Assembly (NCBI GenBank): GCA_040397235.1
Contig: JBBAWH010000006.1
Coordinates: 1 to 64,000 of the forward strand
DNA: 64,000 bases
Reading direction: 5' to 3'
Origin: Limnocylindrus sp040397235
Lineage (GTDB): Bacteria > Chloroflexota > Limnocylindria > Limnocylindrales > Limnocylindraceae
The notes under the pieces are model-generated. The model searched no databases, was not told the origin of the DNA, and saw only the letters and a list, made by a program, of their open reading frames with translations. Positions 55,444 to 63,641 of this stretch are shown here, piece by piece. Every line of letters starts with the position of its first letter. The stretch's first letter is position 1. Position numbers and translations under genes: made by a program.

Positions 55444-56450
55444 TTCACCGTCAGCTTGCCGACCATGTTTGGGTGCACGGTGCAGATAAACGCATAGGTG
55501 CCGGCCGTGAGGGCTGGAACGTTATAGGTGCGCGTGCCAATGCCCGCGAAGATCTCACCCTTGAAGACTTCGGCTCCTGTTGCAGTACCAACGTGGATCG
55601 CGACGTTGTGTGGGACTCCAACATTGTTGTTGCTAAAGACGATGGTGAACAGAGCACCAGCCGCCACCTCAAAGGCACTCTGCTCGAAGGCAATCGGATT
55701 CACGGCGCTAATCTGGTAGGTCTCCCCCGTTCCGCCAGATGGCATCGGAGTGGCGCTTCCCGTTGGCGTCGGGGATACGGCGAAGGCATCTTTCCAGCAG
55801 GCAGGGACCGGAGTCGCGTCTGCAGCAGGCGCGTACGCGACGTCGCGCCAGCCGGTGACCTCCACCATTTCGCCCGTTGCGGGATCCCTCACCTCAACGG
55901 TGTCCGTATTGGTTGCACGCACCCAGGCGATCAGCTCTTCAATCTCGCGGTAGTTCATCGGACCACCATTGGTGTCGGACCACACGCCCATCAGTGAATT
56001 TGCATCTCCGCAGATGTAGCGCCCGCCAACGGTGAGCACATTCAGCAGGTACTGCGGCGTGAGGTGGGCGAGCAACTTCCCCTGGTCGTTGAGCACTGGC
56101 CCGATGCCGCCCTGGCCCTGTGCGCCGTGGCAGCGGGCGCAGTTCGCCTCAAAGAGGTTGTAGCCGCGCTTCACCGTCTCCAGGTACTGCTCGCGCTTTG
56201 CTGCGTCGAGGCGCGACGAGCCGGTCACGCCCGGGAGACCCTGGTCGTAGAAGGCGTAGACGATGATGAAGAGGGTGACGATGGCGATGCCGAGAAGTGC
56301 CGCCAATCGCGATGAGCCGCTCTGGTTGACGATCTTTGCGGCGCGGTCTGCAGTGAGGCCGCGCGTTTGGATCTGGCTCGGGCTCGAGAGGCGCGGCACC
56401 GGCGTGCTCACCTTCTCGCTCGGCACTGGGAGCTGCTTCTCGTCGCTCAT
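55440..56450 (-). CDS. Cytochrome c - cupredoxin fusion protein
   Basis: 336 residues. Pro/Arg-rich inner segment, membrane helix near 50-70, then a class I cytochrome c domain with CARCH near 106 and candidate axial Met in LMGVWSD near 153. After a linker, a cupredoxin domain runs to the end: VPHNVAIHVG near 280 and FICTVHPNMVG near 322 provide the type-1 copper ligands. It would pass electrons from the Rieske/cytochrome b core outwards, the copper domain acting as a built-in plastocyanin. Its copper domain is closely similar to that at 50444. Confidence 0.85.
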   Translation of the reverse strand: MSDEKQLPVPSEKVSTPVPRLSSPSQIQTRGLTADRAAKIVNQSGSSRLAALLGIAIVTLFIIVYAFYDQGLPGVTGSSRLDAAKREQYLETVKRGYNLFEANCARCHGAQGQGGIGPVLNDQGKLLAHLTPQYLLNVLTVGGRYICGDANSLMGVWSDTNGGPMNYREIEELIAWVRATNTDTVEVRDPATGEMVEVTGWRDVAYAPAADATPVPACWKDAFAVSPTPTGSATPMPSGGTGETYQISAVNPIAFEQSAFEVAAGALFTIVFSNNNVGVPHNVAIHVGTATGAEVFKGEIFAGIGTRTYNVPALTAGTYAFICTVHPNMVGKLTVK

Positions 56451-57119
56451 CTAGATGCAACCTGTGGCGGCGCGTGGCGCCTCAATCCCTGGTGCGCCGA
56501 TCGCGAGCGGTACCGTGCCGAGGCTGATCTTGCCGGTGTCGAGGGTCAGAACGCCGTCGTTGTCGACCACCGCAGCGAAGCGGTCCATGCCGCGTGCGGC
56601 AGGGCCGAGCCCCTCCGCCTTGGTGCCGAGTCGGTCGTAGCGGCTGCCGTGACAGGCGCACTCGAGCCAATAGGTCTTGATGCAGGGGTTCGGCTTGCAG
56701 CCAAGGTGTGGGCAGCGCTGGTAGAGGGCGCGAACATTCAGTGCGGCACCATCGCCGGTTGCATCTTCGCCGGCCACGAACTCTTGGCGGTTCGGATCAA
56801 CCAACATGATGAAGGCGCGCGCATCTTGCACATAGGCGGGGTAGCCCTCGGCAATGGGGAGTCCCGCGTTGGCGTCGATCAGTGACTTGAGTGTGCCGAC
56901 GCGAATCTTGCCGCCGAACCCTCCTTCAAGGTTTGGCCAGAGGAAGCCGAGGGTTCCGGCGGTCACCTGGACCAGCCAGAGCCCGAAGCCTGCGCCGATC
57001 GAGGTTCGTAGCAGTCGTCGTCGTGAGATCCCCTTGACCTCCTCGTGGCGCAGCGCCTTGATGGTCTGCGCGGTGAGGGCCTTCGGCGTGTCGCTCGGCT
57101 CAACGCTGTAATGGCTCAC
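56451..57119 (-). CDS. Rieske iron-sulfur protein
   Basis: 222 residues. One helix near 40-62 (RTSIGAGFGLWLVQVTAGTL), then the Rieske domain: CPHLGCKPNPC near 135-145 and CACHGSRYD near 153 give the CxH...CxxH cluster ligands and the disulfide cysteines. No twin-arginine pair is present in strict form, though SRRRLL near 32 is close. High-potential subunit of the bc complex. It ends one base before the cytochrome c gene starts. Confidence 0.93.
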   Translation of the reverse strand: MSHYSVEPSDTPKALTAQTIKALRHEEVKGISRRRLLRTSIGAGFGLWLVQVTAGTLGFLWPNLEGGFGGKIRVGTLKSLIDANAGLPIAEGYPAYVQDARAFIMLVDPNRQEFVAGEDATGDGAALNVRALYQRCPHLGCKPNPCIKTYWLECACHGSRYDRLGTKAEGLGPAARGMDRFAAVVDNDGVLTLDTGKISLGTVPLAIGAPGIEAPRAATGCI

Positions 57120-57132
57120 CGCACTCCTCCGA

Positions 57133-57720
57133 TCACAAGCTGAAGAAGAAGCCGGTCGACCACGGCAGGATGAAGGCGTAGCCAGGGCCGCGGAAGAAGA
57201 TACCGATGAAGGTCACCGCAAGGCCAACAGCCCAGAGCACGGAGAAGAGCGTCACCTCGAGCTTGCGCTCCGATGGCTTCGTACTGTGGATGTTGCGGCG
57301 ATCAAGATACGGAATGAGCGCCGAGCCAACCAGCACAGCAGCTGGCGTCAGCGCACCAGCAACGGTTGGGTGGAAATAGGCGAGCAGCTCCTGCAGGCCC
57401 AAGAAGTACCACGGCGCCTTCGCTACGGCGGGCGTGACGTTCGGGTTGGCGAGCTCTTCGAGCGGAGCATTGATGAAGAGGCCAAGCAGTAGCAGGAAGA
57501 TGCTCATCGCCACCGCCGACAAGAACTCGATCGTCAGAAGGTGTGGCCAGGTCAGGACCGTGTCATCTGGCTCCTTCTGCACACGAACGACGGCGTCTTG
57601 CTTCACGAGTGCGAGGAGTCGGTACGGTCGTGCCGCCATCGGCACGCGCTGCTTGTCGATCTCCGTCTGGCGCGACGGATCTACCGGCAGGGAGCTCGCT
57701 GGGCGCTGCTCGTCACTCAT
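57133..57720 (-). CDS. Cytochrome b, C-terminal part (subunit IV-like)
   Basis: 195 residues, three or four helices. PNVTPAVAKAPWYFLGLQELLAYFHPTVAG (in pieces near 89-118) is the quinol-site signature that corresponds to PEWYF/subunit IV. With the separate N-terminal half at 57724 this gives a split b6-IV type cytochrome b. The ~50-residue N-terminal extension is charged and cytoplasmic. Confidence 0.9.
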   Translation of the reverse strand: MSDEQRPASSLPVDPSRQTEIDKQRVPMAARPYRLLALVKQDAVVRVQKEPDDTVLTWPHLLTIEFLSAVAMSIFLLLLGLFINAPLEELANPNVTPAVAKAPWYFLGLQELLAYFHPTVAGALTPAAVLVGSALIPYLDRRNIHSTKPSERKLEVTLFSVLWAVGLAVTFIGIFFRGPGYAFILPWSTGFFFSL

Positions 57721-57723
57721 AGA

Positions 57724-58452
57724 TCACAGCGGTCCGCTGATGCCGCCGTCCTTGCGGATCCGCCAGAAGTGGACCGCGAGAAAGACTGCCGCCAAGAGTG
57801 GGAAGACCATCACGTGCAGCACATAGAAGCGAAGCAGCGTGTTCTGCCCTACCTCGAGGCCGCCCAGCAGGAGCAGCTTCGATGGGGTGTTGAGGAGCGG
57901 CGCGTAGCCGGCCATGTTCGAGCCGATCGTGATCGCCCAGTAGGCGATCTGGTCCCACGGCAGCAGGTAGCCGGTGAAGCTGAGCATCAGGGTAAGGAAG
58001 AGCAGGATCACGCCAACGACCCAGTTGAATTCGCGTGGTGGCTTGTAAGCGCCGTGATAGAAGACGCGCATCATGTGCAGGAAGACGAAGAAGACCATGA
58101 GGTGCGCGCCCCAGCGGTGGATGTTGCGCGTGATCTGTCCGAATGGAATCAGCGTTTGAATCTTGAGAATGTCAGAGTAGGCCTGCGTCGCCGACGGCGC
58201 GTAGAAGAACATCAGGTAGACGCCCGTCACGGTAAGGACCAGGAAGAGGAAGAAGCTCAAGCCGCCGAGGCAGAAGGTGTAGGCGAACTTCACCGCATGC
58301 TGGCGCACGCGCACCGGATGGAGGTGCAGGAAGACGTTGTTCATCACCGCATAGGCGCGACTTCGCTCGTCGTTGGGGTAGGCGTTGCGGAAGACGGAGC
58401 GCCAGGCTGCAGACCTGCGAACCGCCTGATCGACCCTCGCCAGTAGGCTCAC
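57724..58452 (-). CDS. Cytochrome b6-like subunit
   Basis: 242 residues from the GTG at 58452 that overlaps the preceding stop (GTGA); the longer frame to 58806 is an artefact inside the neighbour. Haem ligands: HRWGAHLMVFFVFLHMMRVF near 112-131 (two His 14 apart) and LHVMVFPLLAAVFLAVHFW near 212-230 (two His). GYLLPWDQIAYWA near 157 is the family's helix-C segment. Carries two b haems for electron bifurcation from quinol. Confidence 0.92.
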   Translation of the reverse strand: MSLLARVDQAVRRSAAWRSVFRNAYPNDERSRAYAVMNNVFLHLHPVRVRQHAVKFAYTFCLGGLSFFLFLVLTVTGVYLMFFYAPSATQAYSDILKIQTLIPFGQITRNIHRWGAHLMVFFVFLHMMRVFYHGAYKPPREFNWVVGVILLFLTLMLSFTGYLLPWDQIAYWAITIGSNMAGYAPLLNTPSKLLLLGGLEVGQNTLLRFYVLHVMVFPLLAAVFLAVHFWRIRKDGGISGPL

Positions 58453-60311
58453 TGTGCCCCTCCCGCTACGCCAGCGACTCCGGCCAACTGACCATCCCGG
58501 TAGGACTCCTTGTAGAGGCGTCCGTCCGAGCTGATCTCTTGTAGTTCGAACCTCTCCATCGTAATCGCGTCGAAGGGACAGCGCTTTACGCAGAGGGCGC
58601 AGCGGATGCAGCGCTCCTCGTCTAGGAGCATTGCCGCACCGTTCTCCCAGCCGTACGCCTCGGAGAGTTCGGGAAGGGCGCCCTCCGACTTGAGCTGGTT
58701 GATGTCGACCATGTGGATGACCCCCTCGGGGCATACGTCGGCGCAGGCGCCGCAGAGGACGCAGCGCATCGGGTCGAACCAGATGTTGTAGTTGCACATG
58801 AGGCAACGGGTGCTCTCGGCGACTGCCTGCTGCGCGCCGTAGCCGAGCTCAACCTGGGTGGCAAAGTTCTCTGTCGGGTCCCCTGACGGAAGGCGCGCGG
58901 CCAGCGGCAGCACCGGGATGTGCTGGCGTGGGATGCGGTCGTAGAACTCGGGCATCTCATGGCGCCACGAGCTGGTGATCTTCACGTTGGTGTCGACGGT
59001 GATCTCGGCCTGTCCGTCGAGGTAGCGGTCGATGGCGTATGCGCACTTCTTGGCGTGGCCCGCCGCCTCGATCATGGTGGCAGGGCCGGTGACGAAGTCG
59101 CCGCAGGCCCAGACCCCCTTGATGTTGGTGGCGTAGGTGGCCGGGTCAACCTTTACGCGACCGCGCGCGACTTCGAAGGTGCTCTCAACCGGGAGGAAGC
59201 CTAGCTCGGAGGCTTGCGACACGGCGGGGATCACGGTGTCAGCTGGCAGGATGAACTCGGAGCCTTCAATTGGAACTGGGCTGCGGCGACCAGATGCGTC
59301 TGGCTCGCCGAGACGATTCTTGATCATGCGCACACCGGTGATGTTGCCGTTCTCCCCGATCACTTCGAGTGGCGAGACGAGGAAGTCCATGCGCACACCC
59401 TCGCGTTCCGTCTCGCCGAGCTCCTCCTCGTCAACGACGAGCTCGGAACGGGTGCGACGATAGGCGATGGTGACGCGCTCTGCACCGTGGCGGAGCGAGG
59501 TGCGTGAGCAATCCATGGCGGTATAGCCGCCACCGATGACGACCACATCTTTGCCGACGCTGAGCGGCTTGCCGAGGTTGGCATCTTTCATGAAGTCCAC
59601 GCCGTAGACGAGTCCGTTCAGATCGGCGCCCGGAACATCGAGGGCAACGGCGTTCATGGCGCCGGCGCAGATCGCGATCGCGTTGTACTGCTGCTGCAAC
59701 TGCTCGAAGGTGATGTCGCGACCGACCTCGGTGTTGTAGACAAACTTCACGCCGAGTCGCTCAATGAGGCGCACGTCGGTCTCGATCGCCTCGCGCGGAA
59801 GTCGGAAGGCAGGAACGCCGATGAGCATCGTGCCACCGCCGTACGGCAGGCTGTCGTAGACGGTGACCTGGTAGCCCTTCACGGCAAGCTCGCGCGCAAC
59901 GGAGAGGCCGGCAGGGCCAGCACCAATCACGGCGACGCTCTCGGCGCGTGGCGTGATCTCTGGCGCAACGTCGGGGATGCCCGACGCGGCGTGCCACTCA
60001 ACAAGGAAGCGCTTCATCGCGCGAATCGCGAGCGGTCGATCGATGTCGCCGCGGCGACAGGCGCGCTCGCACGGCGCGGAGCAGACGTACGAACACATGG
60101 CGGCAATCGGGTTCGGCTCGCGGGAGAGGAGGTAGCCCTCTTCGAACCGACCCTCGGCGGCCAGGTTGAGGTAGCCGCGGCAGTTGGTGCCGACAGGGCA
60201 GGCCTCTTGGCACTCGATGTTGCACTGAAGCCAGGAGGCGTCTACTGGCTGGACGAGGAAGTCCTGCGTTTCAAGCGTCACAGTGAGCCTTTCGGTGTTG
60301 CCGCGAGTCAT
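58449..60311 (-). CDS. GltD-like FAD/NAD(P) oxidoreductase with N- and C-terminal iron-sulfur domains
   Basis: 620 residues. The N-terminal Fe-S domain of the GltD/dihydropyrimidine dehydrogenase type has CNIECQEACPVGTNC near 29-43 and CSYVCSAPCERACRRGDIDRP near 73-93. FAD motif VIGAGPAGLSVARELAVKG near 127 and NAD(P) motif VVVIGGGYTAMDCSRTS near 260 follow, then WACGDFVTGPATMIEAAGHAK near 395. Two further ferredoxin-like cluster motifs close it: CVLCGACADVCPEG near 514 and CIRCALCVKRCPFD near 573. It heads the bc operon, so it may feed NAD(P)H or ferredoxin electrons toward quinone or the b subunit. Confidence 0.85.
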   Translation of the reverse strand: MTRGNTERLTVTLETQDFLVQPVDASWLQCNIECQEACPVGTNCRGYLNLAAEGRFEEGYLLSREPNPIAAMCSYVCSAPCERACRRGDIDRPLAIRAMKRFLVEWHAASGIPDVAPEITPRAESVAVIGAGPAGLSVARELAVKGYQVTVYDSLPYGGGTMLIGVPAFRLPREAIETDVRLIERLGVKFVYNTEVGRDITFEQLQQQYNAIAICAGAMNAVALDVPGADLNGLVYGVDFMKDANLGKPLSVGKDVVVIGGGYTAMDCSRTSLRHGAERVTIAYRRTRSELVVDEEELGETEREGVRMDFLVSPLEVIGENGNITGVRMIKNRLGEPDASGRRSPVPIEGSEFILPADTVIPAVSQASELGFLPVESTFEVARGRVKVDPATYATNIKGVWACGDFVTGPATMIEAAGHAKKCAYAIDRYLDGQAEITVDTNVKITSSWRHEMPEFYDRIPRQHIPVLPLAARLPSGDPTENFATQVELGYGAQQAVAESTRCLMCNYNIWFDPMRCVLCGACADVCPEGVIHMVDINQLKSEGALPELSEAYGWENGAAMLLDEERCIRCALCVKRCPFDAITMERFELQEISSDGRLYKESYRDGQLAGVAGVAGGAQ

Positions 60312-60424
60312 TGCTTGCAGGCCTAAGGGTAGCAGGGGCTCCCCAAAAGCGTGCTCAACGCGATAGTTGCAATCTGGCCACTTTTCCTTGTACTGAACGT
60401 GAATTTCTGCCAGAATCGCCGCCT

Positions 60425-60463
60425 AAGGCGGTGCCGGCGTCCCCCCAAAGGCACCGCCTTTTA
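60425..60463 (+). terminator. Strong hairpin with short T run between bcp and the bc operon
   Basis: 11-bp perfect stem AAGGCGGTGCC / GGCACCGCCTT with a 14-nt loop, followed on the plus strand by TTTT. It starts right after the minus-strand bcp stop, so it probably ends bcp transcription although the T run is better on the plus strand. TTGTAC-N17-CAGAAT at 60388-60416 reads toward it on the plus strand. The rest of 60312-60424 holds no gene I can support. Confidence 0.55.
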
Positions 60464-60946
60464 TCCCCTCTGGCTGGTGATCTCCGCAAGCACCTCTGCC
60501 GCATGCCCGGTCGGGGTCACGCTCTCCCAGACCTTCGCCACCCGCCCCTCGGGGTTGATGAGGAAGGTGACCCGATGGGTGCTCATGAAGCTCTTCCCCA
60601 TCATCTGCTTCTCGCCCCAGACCCCGTAGGTCTCGGCGACCTGATGGTCGAGGTCGGAGAGGATCGGGAAGTTCAGCGAGAACTTGTCGCGGAAGGCCGC
60701 CTTGCTCGACTGGTCGTCAGGGCTCACACCCCAGACGAGTGCGCCCGCCGCCTGCAGGGCTGTCTCCGAATCGCGGAACTCGCAAGCCTCAATGGTGCAG
60801 CCAGGGGTGTCATCCTTCGGATAGAAGTAGATGACCAGCCACTTACTACGCGCAGCAAGGGTGCTGTGCTCTCCGCCCGTCGCATCGCGCAACGTGAAGG
60901 CTGGGGCTTCGCTACCGGCGGGTGGGAACGCCTTAAATGGACTCAT
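60461..60946 (-). CDS. bcp: Thioredoxin-dependent peroxiredoxin (Bcp/PrxQ)
   Basis: 161 residues. FYPKDDTPGCTIEACEFRD near 45-63 has the peroxidatic Cys and, five residues later, the resolving Cys of the PrxQ type. GVSPDDQSSKAAFRDKFSLNFPILSD near 75-100 and a distal Arg in HRVTFLINPEG complete the site. It reduces hydroperoxides. The ATG overlaps the ECF fusion gene stop (ATGA). Confidence 0.95.
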   Translation of the reverse strand: MSPFKAFPPAGSEAPAFTLRDATGGEHSTLAARSKWLVIYFYPKDDTPGCTIEACEFRDSETALQAAGALVWGVSPDDQSSKAAFRDKFSLNFPILSDLDHQVAETYGVWGEKQMMGKSFMSTHRVTFLINPEGRVAKVWESVTPTGHAAEVLAEITSQRG

Positions 60947-63078
60947 GCCGCGAGTATAGCCTCGACAACGGCGCGGGCCACCGAGACCAGGAGACCGCCA
61001 AGGCTGAGGCTCACGATGAGCAGATCCGCACGACCAAATTTTGACGGTCGCCGTCGTGTTGGTGGCGCTTTACCTGTTGGGAGGCGCACGCCGCGCACCT
61101 CAAGGGCGATCGCCAGTTGTGGCACGGCGCGAATCACCGAATCAAACATGTCCACGAGGAGCAGCGGATCTGCGCCGCTTCGAGTGAGTCGGCCAATCGC
61201 GCGGCGTTCACGCGCCTCATCGCGCAGTGTCGGAATTCGCGCGGCGGTAGCGAGCAGAGCCATCGTTGGCGCGAATGGTGCACGGAGTTTTTCGATGAGC
61301 GTATCCGCCATGCGTAACGGTTCAAACGGGCGCAAGAGCACCAGGCTACCGGCGGCAAAGGCGAGGAGTCGCGTGCCAGCGCCGACCGCCTCTTCGACTG
61401 ATGCGCCGCCGAAGAGGTTGGCGAGCACGATGCCCGCGAGCGCCGGTGTGAGCGCCAAGGCGAGTTTCAGTGTGGCAAGAATCTGCACACCAGAGACCCA
61501 CGCCACCACGAGCACTGGAAGGGCGATCGCCACCTGTGCCACCGGCGTTGCGGGGCTCGCAGCAGCGAGGGCGAACCAGAAGAGAGCAAGGCCAAGGCGC
61601 GTGAGTGGATTGGCTGTACCGATCAGTCTTCGGCCGAGCTCTGGCGAGAGGAGACGTTCGGCGCTCTCGGCGACTCGCGCCGCAGGCGCTGGCAGGAGCG
61701 CCGCGAGGCCACCCTCGGCGATCTCGACGCTGCTCCCTGTCTCCTCGGGGTGGCGCACTCGGCGCAGCGGCCACGCGTCTGGGCGGCTCAGCGCACCCAG
61801 CCGTGCGTCGTGCGTGGCAATCAGCACAGCGCTCGTGCCGAGCAGCTCCCGATCGCCAAGTAGATCGCAGAGCGCCGCAACGCGCGCGTCGTCGAGGCCA
61901 CCACTCGGCTCGTCGAGCAGGAGAACGTCTGGGGCTGCGGCAAGGGTCACGACGATCGCGAGTCGACGCCGCTCGCCGTCAGATAGTCGCCCAGGCGACG
62001 CGTCGAGAAGATGAGTGACGTCGAGGCGTTGGGCAAGGACTTCGGCACGGGCGGCATCACCTACGGCAATCAGCGCACGCGCCGGACGTGCGCCGAGAAG
62101 GAGGCCCGAATCTTGCGGCGCGAATCTGATCCGCAGTTCAGGTGTGGCGATTCGTTCGCCCCCATCAAGTGGCAGCGTCCCCGCCACAAGATGTAGGAGG
62201 GTGGACTTACCGCTCCCCGTGTCGCCGGTGAGTAGCGTTGTGGCGCCGCGCATCACGGCGAGGCTTGACGGCCCCACCGCGCGACCCTCCGCAGTGGCGC
62301 GCACCAGTTGCACGATCGGTGCCCCACCTCCGACGTCGCTGCGCATCTCACTCCAGGCTGGCGCAGCCGCTGGCACCACTGCCGTCGCGACGACCCTGCC
62401 GTTTTCGAGGCTGATGTGCTCTGCCGTTACGGAGCTCAGCAGCGAGAGGTCATGTGCCGCAATCACGCGCGTCGCACCACTCTCGCGCAACGTCGCTGCC
62501 AAGCGTTCTGCTGATCGTGCGTCAAGACCACCAAGCGGCTCATCGGCGATGAGGAGATCGGGCGATGCGACAAGGGCGACGAGTGCCGCCGCCGCCGATC
62601 GCTCGCCACCGCTAAACGTGGTGAGACTGCGATCAATCAGGGCGACCTCTACCGCCGCGTCGCGCGCATAAAGCTCGATAAGCGAGCGCATCTCCTCGGT
62701 GGGAACCCCTCGCGACTCCAGCGGTAGCGCCGCATCATCTAGTAGGAGCGGCAACGCATAGGTGGGGGCGGGGCCAGCCGCCACGTAACCGAGCCGCTCG
62801 CTGAGCGCACGTGGAATCCCTGACTCCGTTGCAGCGGCCGCAATCAAGTCGATCCCGCCGACACAAAGCTGCCCGCGCAGTTCGCCCGGAAGCACCGTGC
62901 CGAGCATCCCAGCGATCGCGCGCAAGAGGGTGCTCTTCCCTGCGCCAGAGGCGCCGCTCACAAGGAGCAGCCCACCGGCGGGAAGGCTGATCGAGGTTCC
63001 GCGCAGGTCGAGCGTGAGCCGATCAGATCCGGCCGGGCGCCAGGTCAGATCGGCGATCTCTAGAGCGAGCGGCGGCAC
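60943..63078 (-). CDS. ECF transporter A-A'-T fusion (YkoD-YkoC-like)
   Basis: 711 residues joining three modules. ATPase 1 (about 1-230): Walker A SGASGAGKST near 40, FSGGERSAAAALVAL near 155, Walker B LLIADEPLGGLDARS. ATPase 2 (about 255-450): GDTGSGKST near 286, LSDGERRRLAIVVTL near 365, VLLLDEPSGGLDDAR. EcfT membrane domain (about 480-705): helices and the coupling motif EARERRAIGRL near 650. Double ATPases are known (YkoD); fusion to the T subunit is less common. Partner S subunit follows YkoE type. Confidence 0.85.
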   Translation of the reverse strand: MPPLALEIADLTWRPAGSDRLTLDLRGTSISLPAGGLLLVSGASGAGKSTLLRAIAGMLGTVLPGELRGQLCVGGIDLIAAAATESGIPRALSERLGYVAAGPAPTYALPLLLDDAALPLESRGVPTEEMRSLIELYARDAAVEVALIDRSLTTFSGGERSAAAALVALVASPDLLIADEPLGGLDARSAERLAATLRESGATRVIAAHDLSLLSSVTAEHISLENGRVVATAVVPAAAPAWSEMRSDVGGGAPIVQLVRATAEGRAVGPSSLAVMRGATTLLTGDTGSGKSTLLHLVAGTLPLDGGERIATPELRIRFAPQDSGLLLGARPARALIAVGDAARAEVLAQRLDVTHLLDASPGRLSDGERRRLAIVVTLAAAPDVLLLDEPSGGLDDARVAALCDLLGDRELLGTSAVLIATHDARLGALSRPDAWPLRRVRHPEETGSSVEIAEGGLAALLPAPAARVAESAERLLSPELGRRLIGTANPLTRLGLALFWFALAAASPATPVAQVAIALPVLVVAWVSGVQILATLKLALALTPALAGIVLANLFGGASVEEAVGAGTRLLAFAAGSLVLLRPFEPLRMADTLIEKLRAPFAPTMALLATAARIPTLRDEARERRAIGRLTRSGADPLLLVDMFDSVIRAVPQLAIALEVRGVRLPTGKAPPTRRRPSKFGRADLLIVSLSLGGLLVSVARAVVEAILAA

Positions 63079-63082
63079 GCCG

Positions 63083-63640
63083 TTAGGAACCGATCAGGTC
63101 AAGGGCACCGCTACGTCGAAGAGCCTTGCGCAAGAGCAGTGCACCGAGGCCACCGATGATCGCCGAGCTTGCCACCATCGCCGCCACCAGGGCTGCTGCG
63201 AACGAGGTGCTGACGTCGGGGAAGTAGAGGGGTAGATCATGCAGCGCCATGCCGACTCCCGAGAGTGCGCCAGCGGCCAGCGCCACGCGCCAACCGGCGA
63301 CGCGATAGCCGACAGCGGCGAAGGCGAGTTCTGCGCCGATCCCTTGCGCTGCGCCAGAGAAGATCGCATCAACCGACCACTGGCTCGCGAGCAAGAACGA
63401 GACAGAGGCGGCGATCATCTCACCGGCGAGTGCCGCACCAGGGCGACGCACGATCAGTCCGGCGAGTGGCCCAGCAATCACCCACGTGCCAGCGAACAAC
63501 AAATACTGCAACGGCAGAACGGCGGCGAAGAGTGGTGATGCGGCGCCCCACACCAGATTCCATCCGGCGAAGAGCACGCCTGAGGCGATGCCGATCGTTG
63601 CCACGGTGACGAGATCCATAAGTCCCCACGAACGCTTCAT
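63083..63640 (-). CDS. ECF substrate-binding (S) subunit, YkoE family (thiamine precursor)
   Basis: 185 residues, about five or six helices. Marks of the YkoE (HMP/thiamine) family: GVLFAGWNLVWGA near 21, GTWVIAGPLAGLIVRRPGAALAGEMIAA (in pieces near 52-79) and GAAQGIGAELAFAAVGYR near 97-114. It binds the vitamin precursor and docks on EcfT. The ATG at 63640 follows the TPK stop by one base and has GGGGAGG upstream; the in-frame ATG at 63658 is rejected. Confidence 0.82.
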   Translation of the reverse strand: MKRSWGLMDLVTVATIGIASGVLFAGWNLVWGAASPLFAAVLPLQYLLFAGTWVIAGPLAGLIVRRPGAALAGEMIAASVSFLLASQWSVDAIFSGAAQGIGAELAFAAVGYRVAGWRVALAAGALSGVGMALHDLPLYFPDVSTSFAAALVAAMVASSAIIGGLGALLLRKALRRSGALDLIGS

Positions 63641-63641
63641 G

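Noticed and set aside
58453..58806. Long N-terminal extension of cytochrome b6
   Set aside because: Arg/Pro-rich shadow of the 4Fe-4S end of the upstream flavoprotein gene; the GTG at 58452 with GTGA overlap gives the normal cytochrome b6 length.
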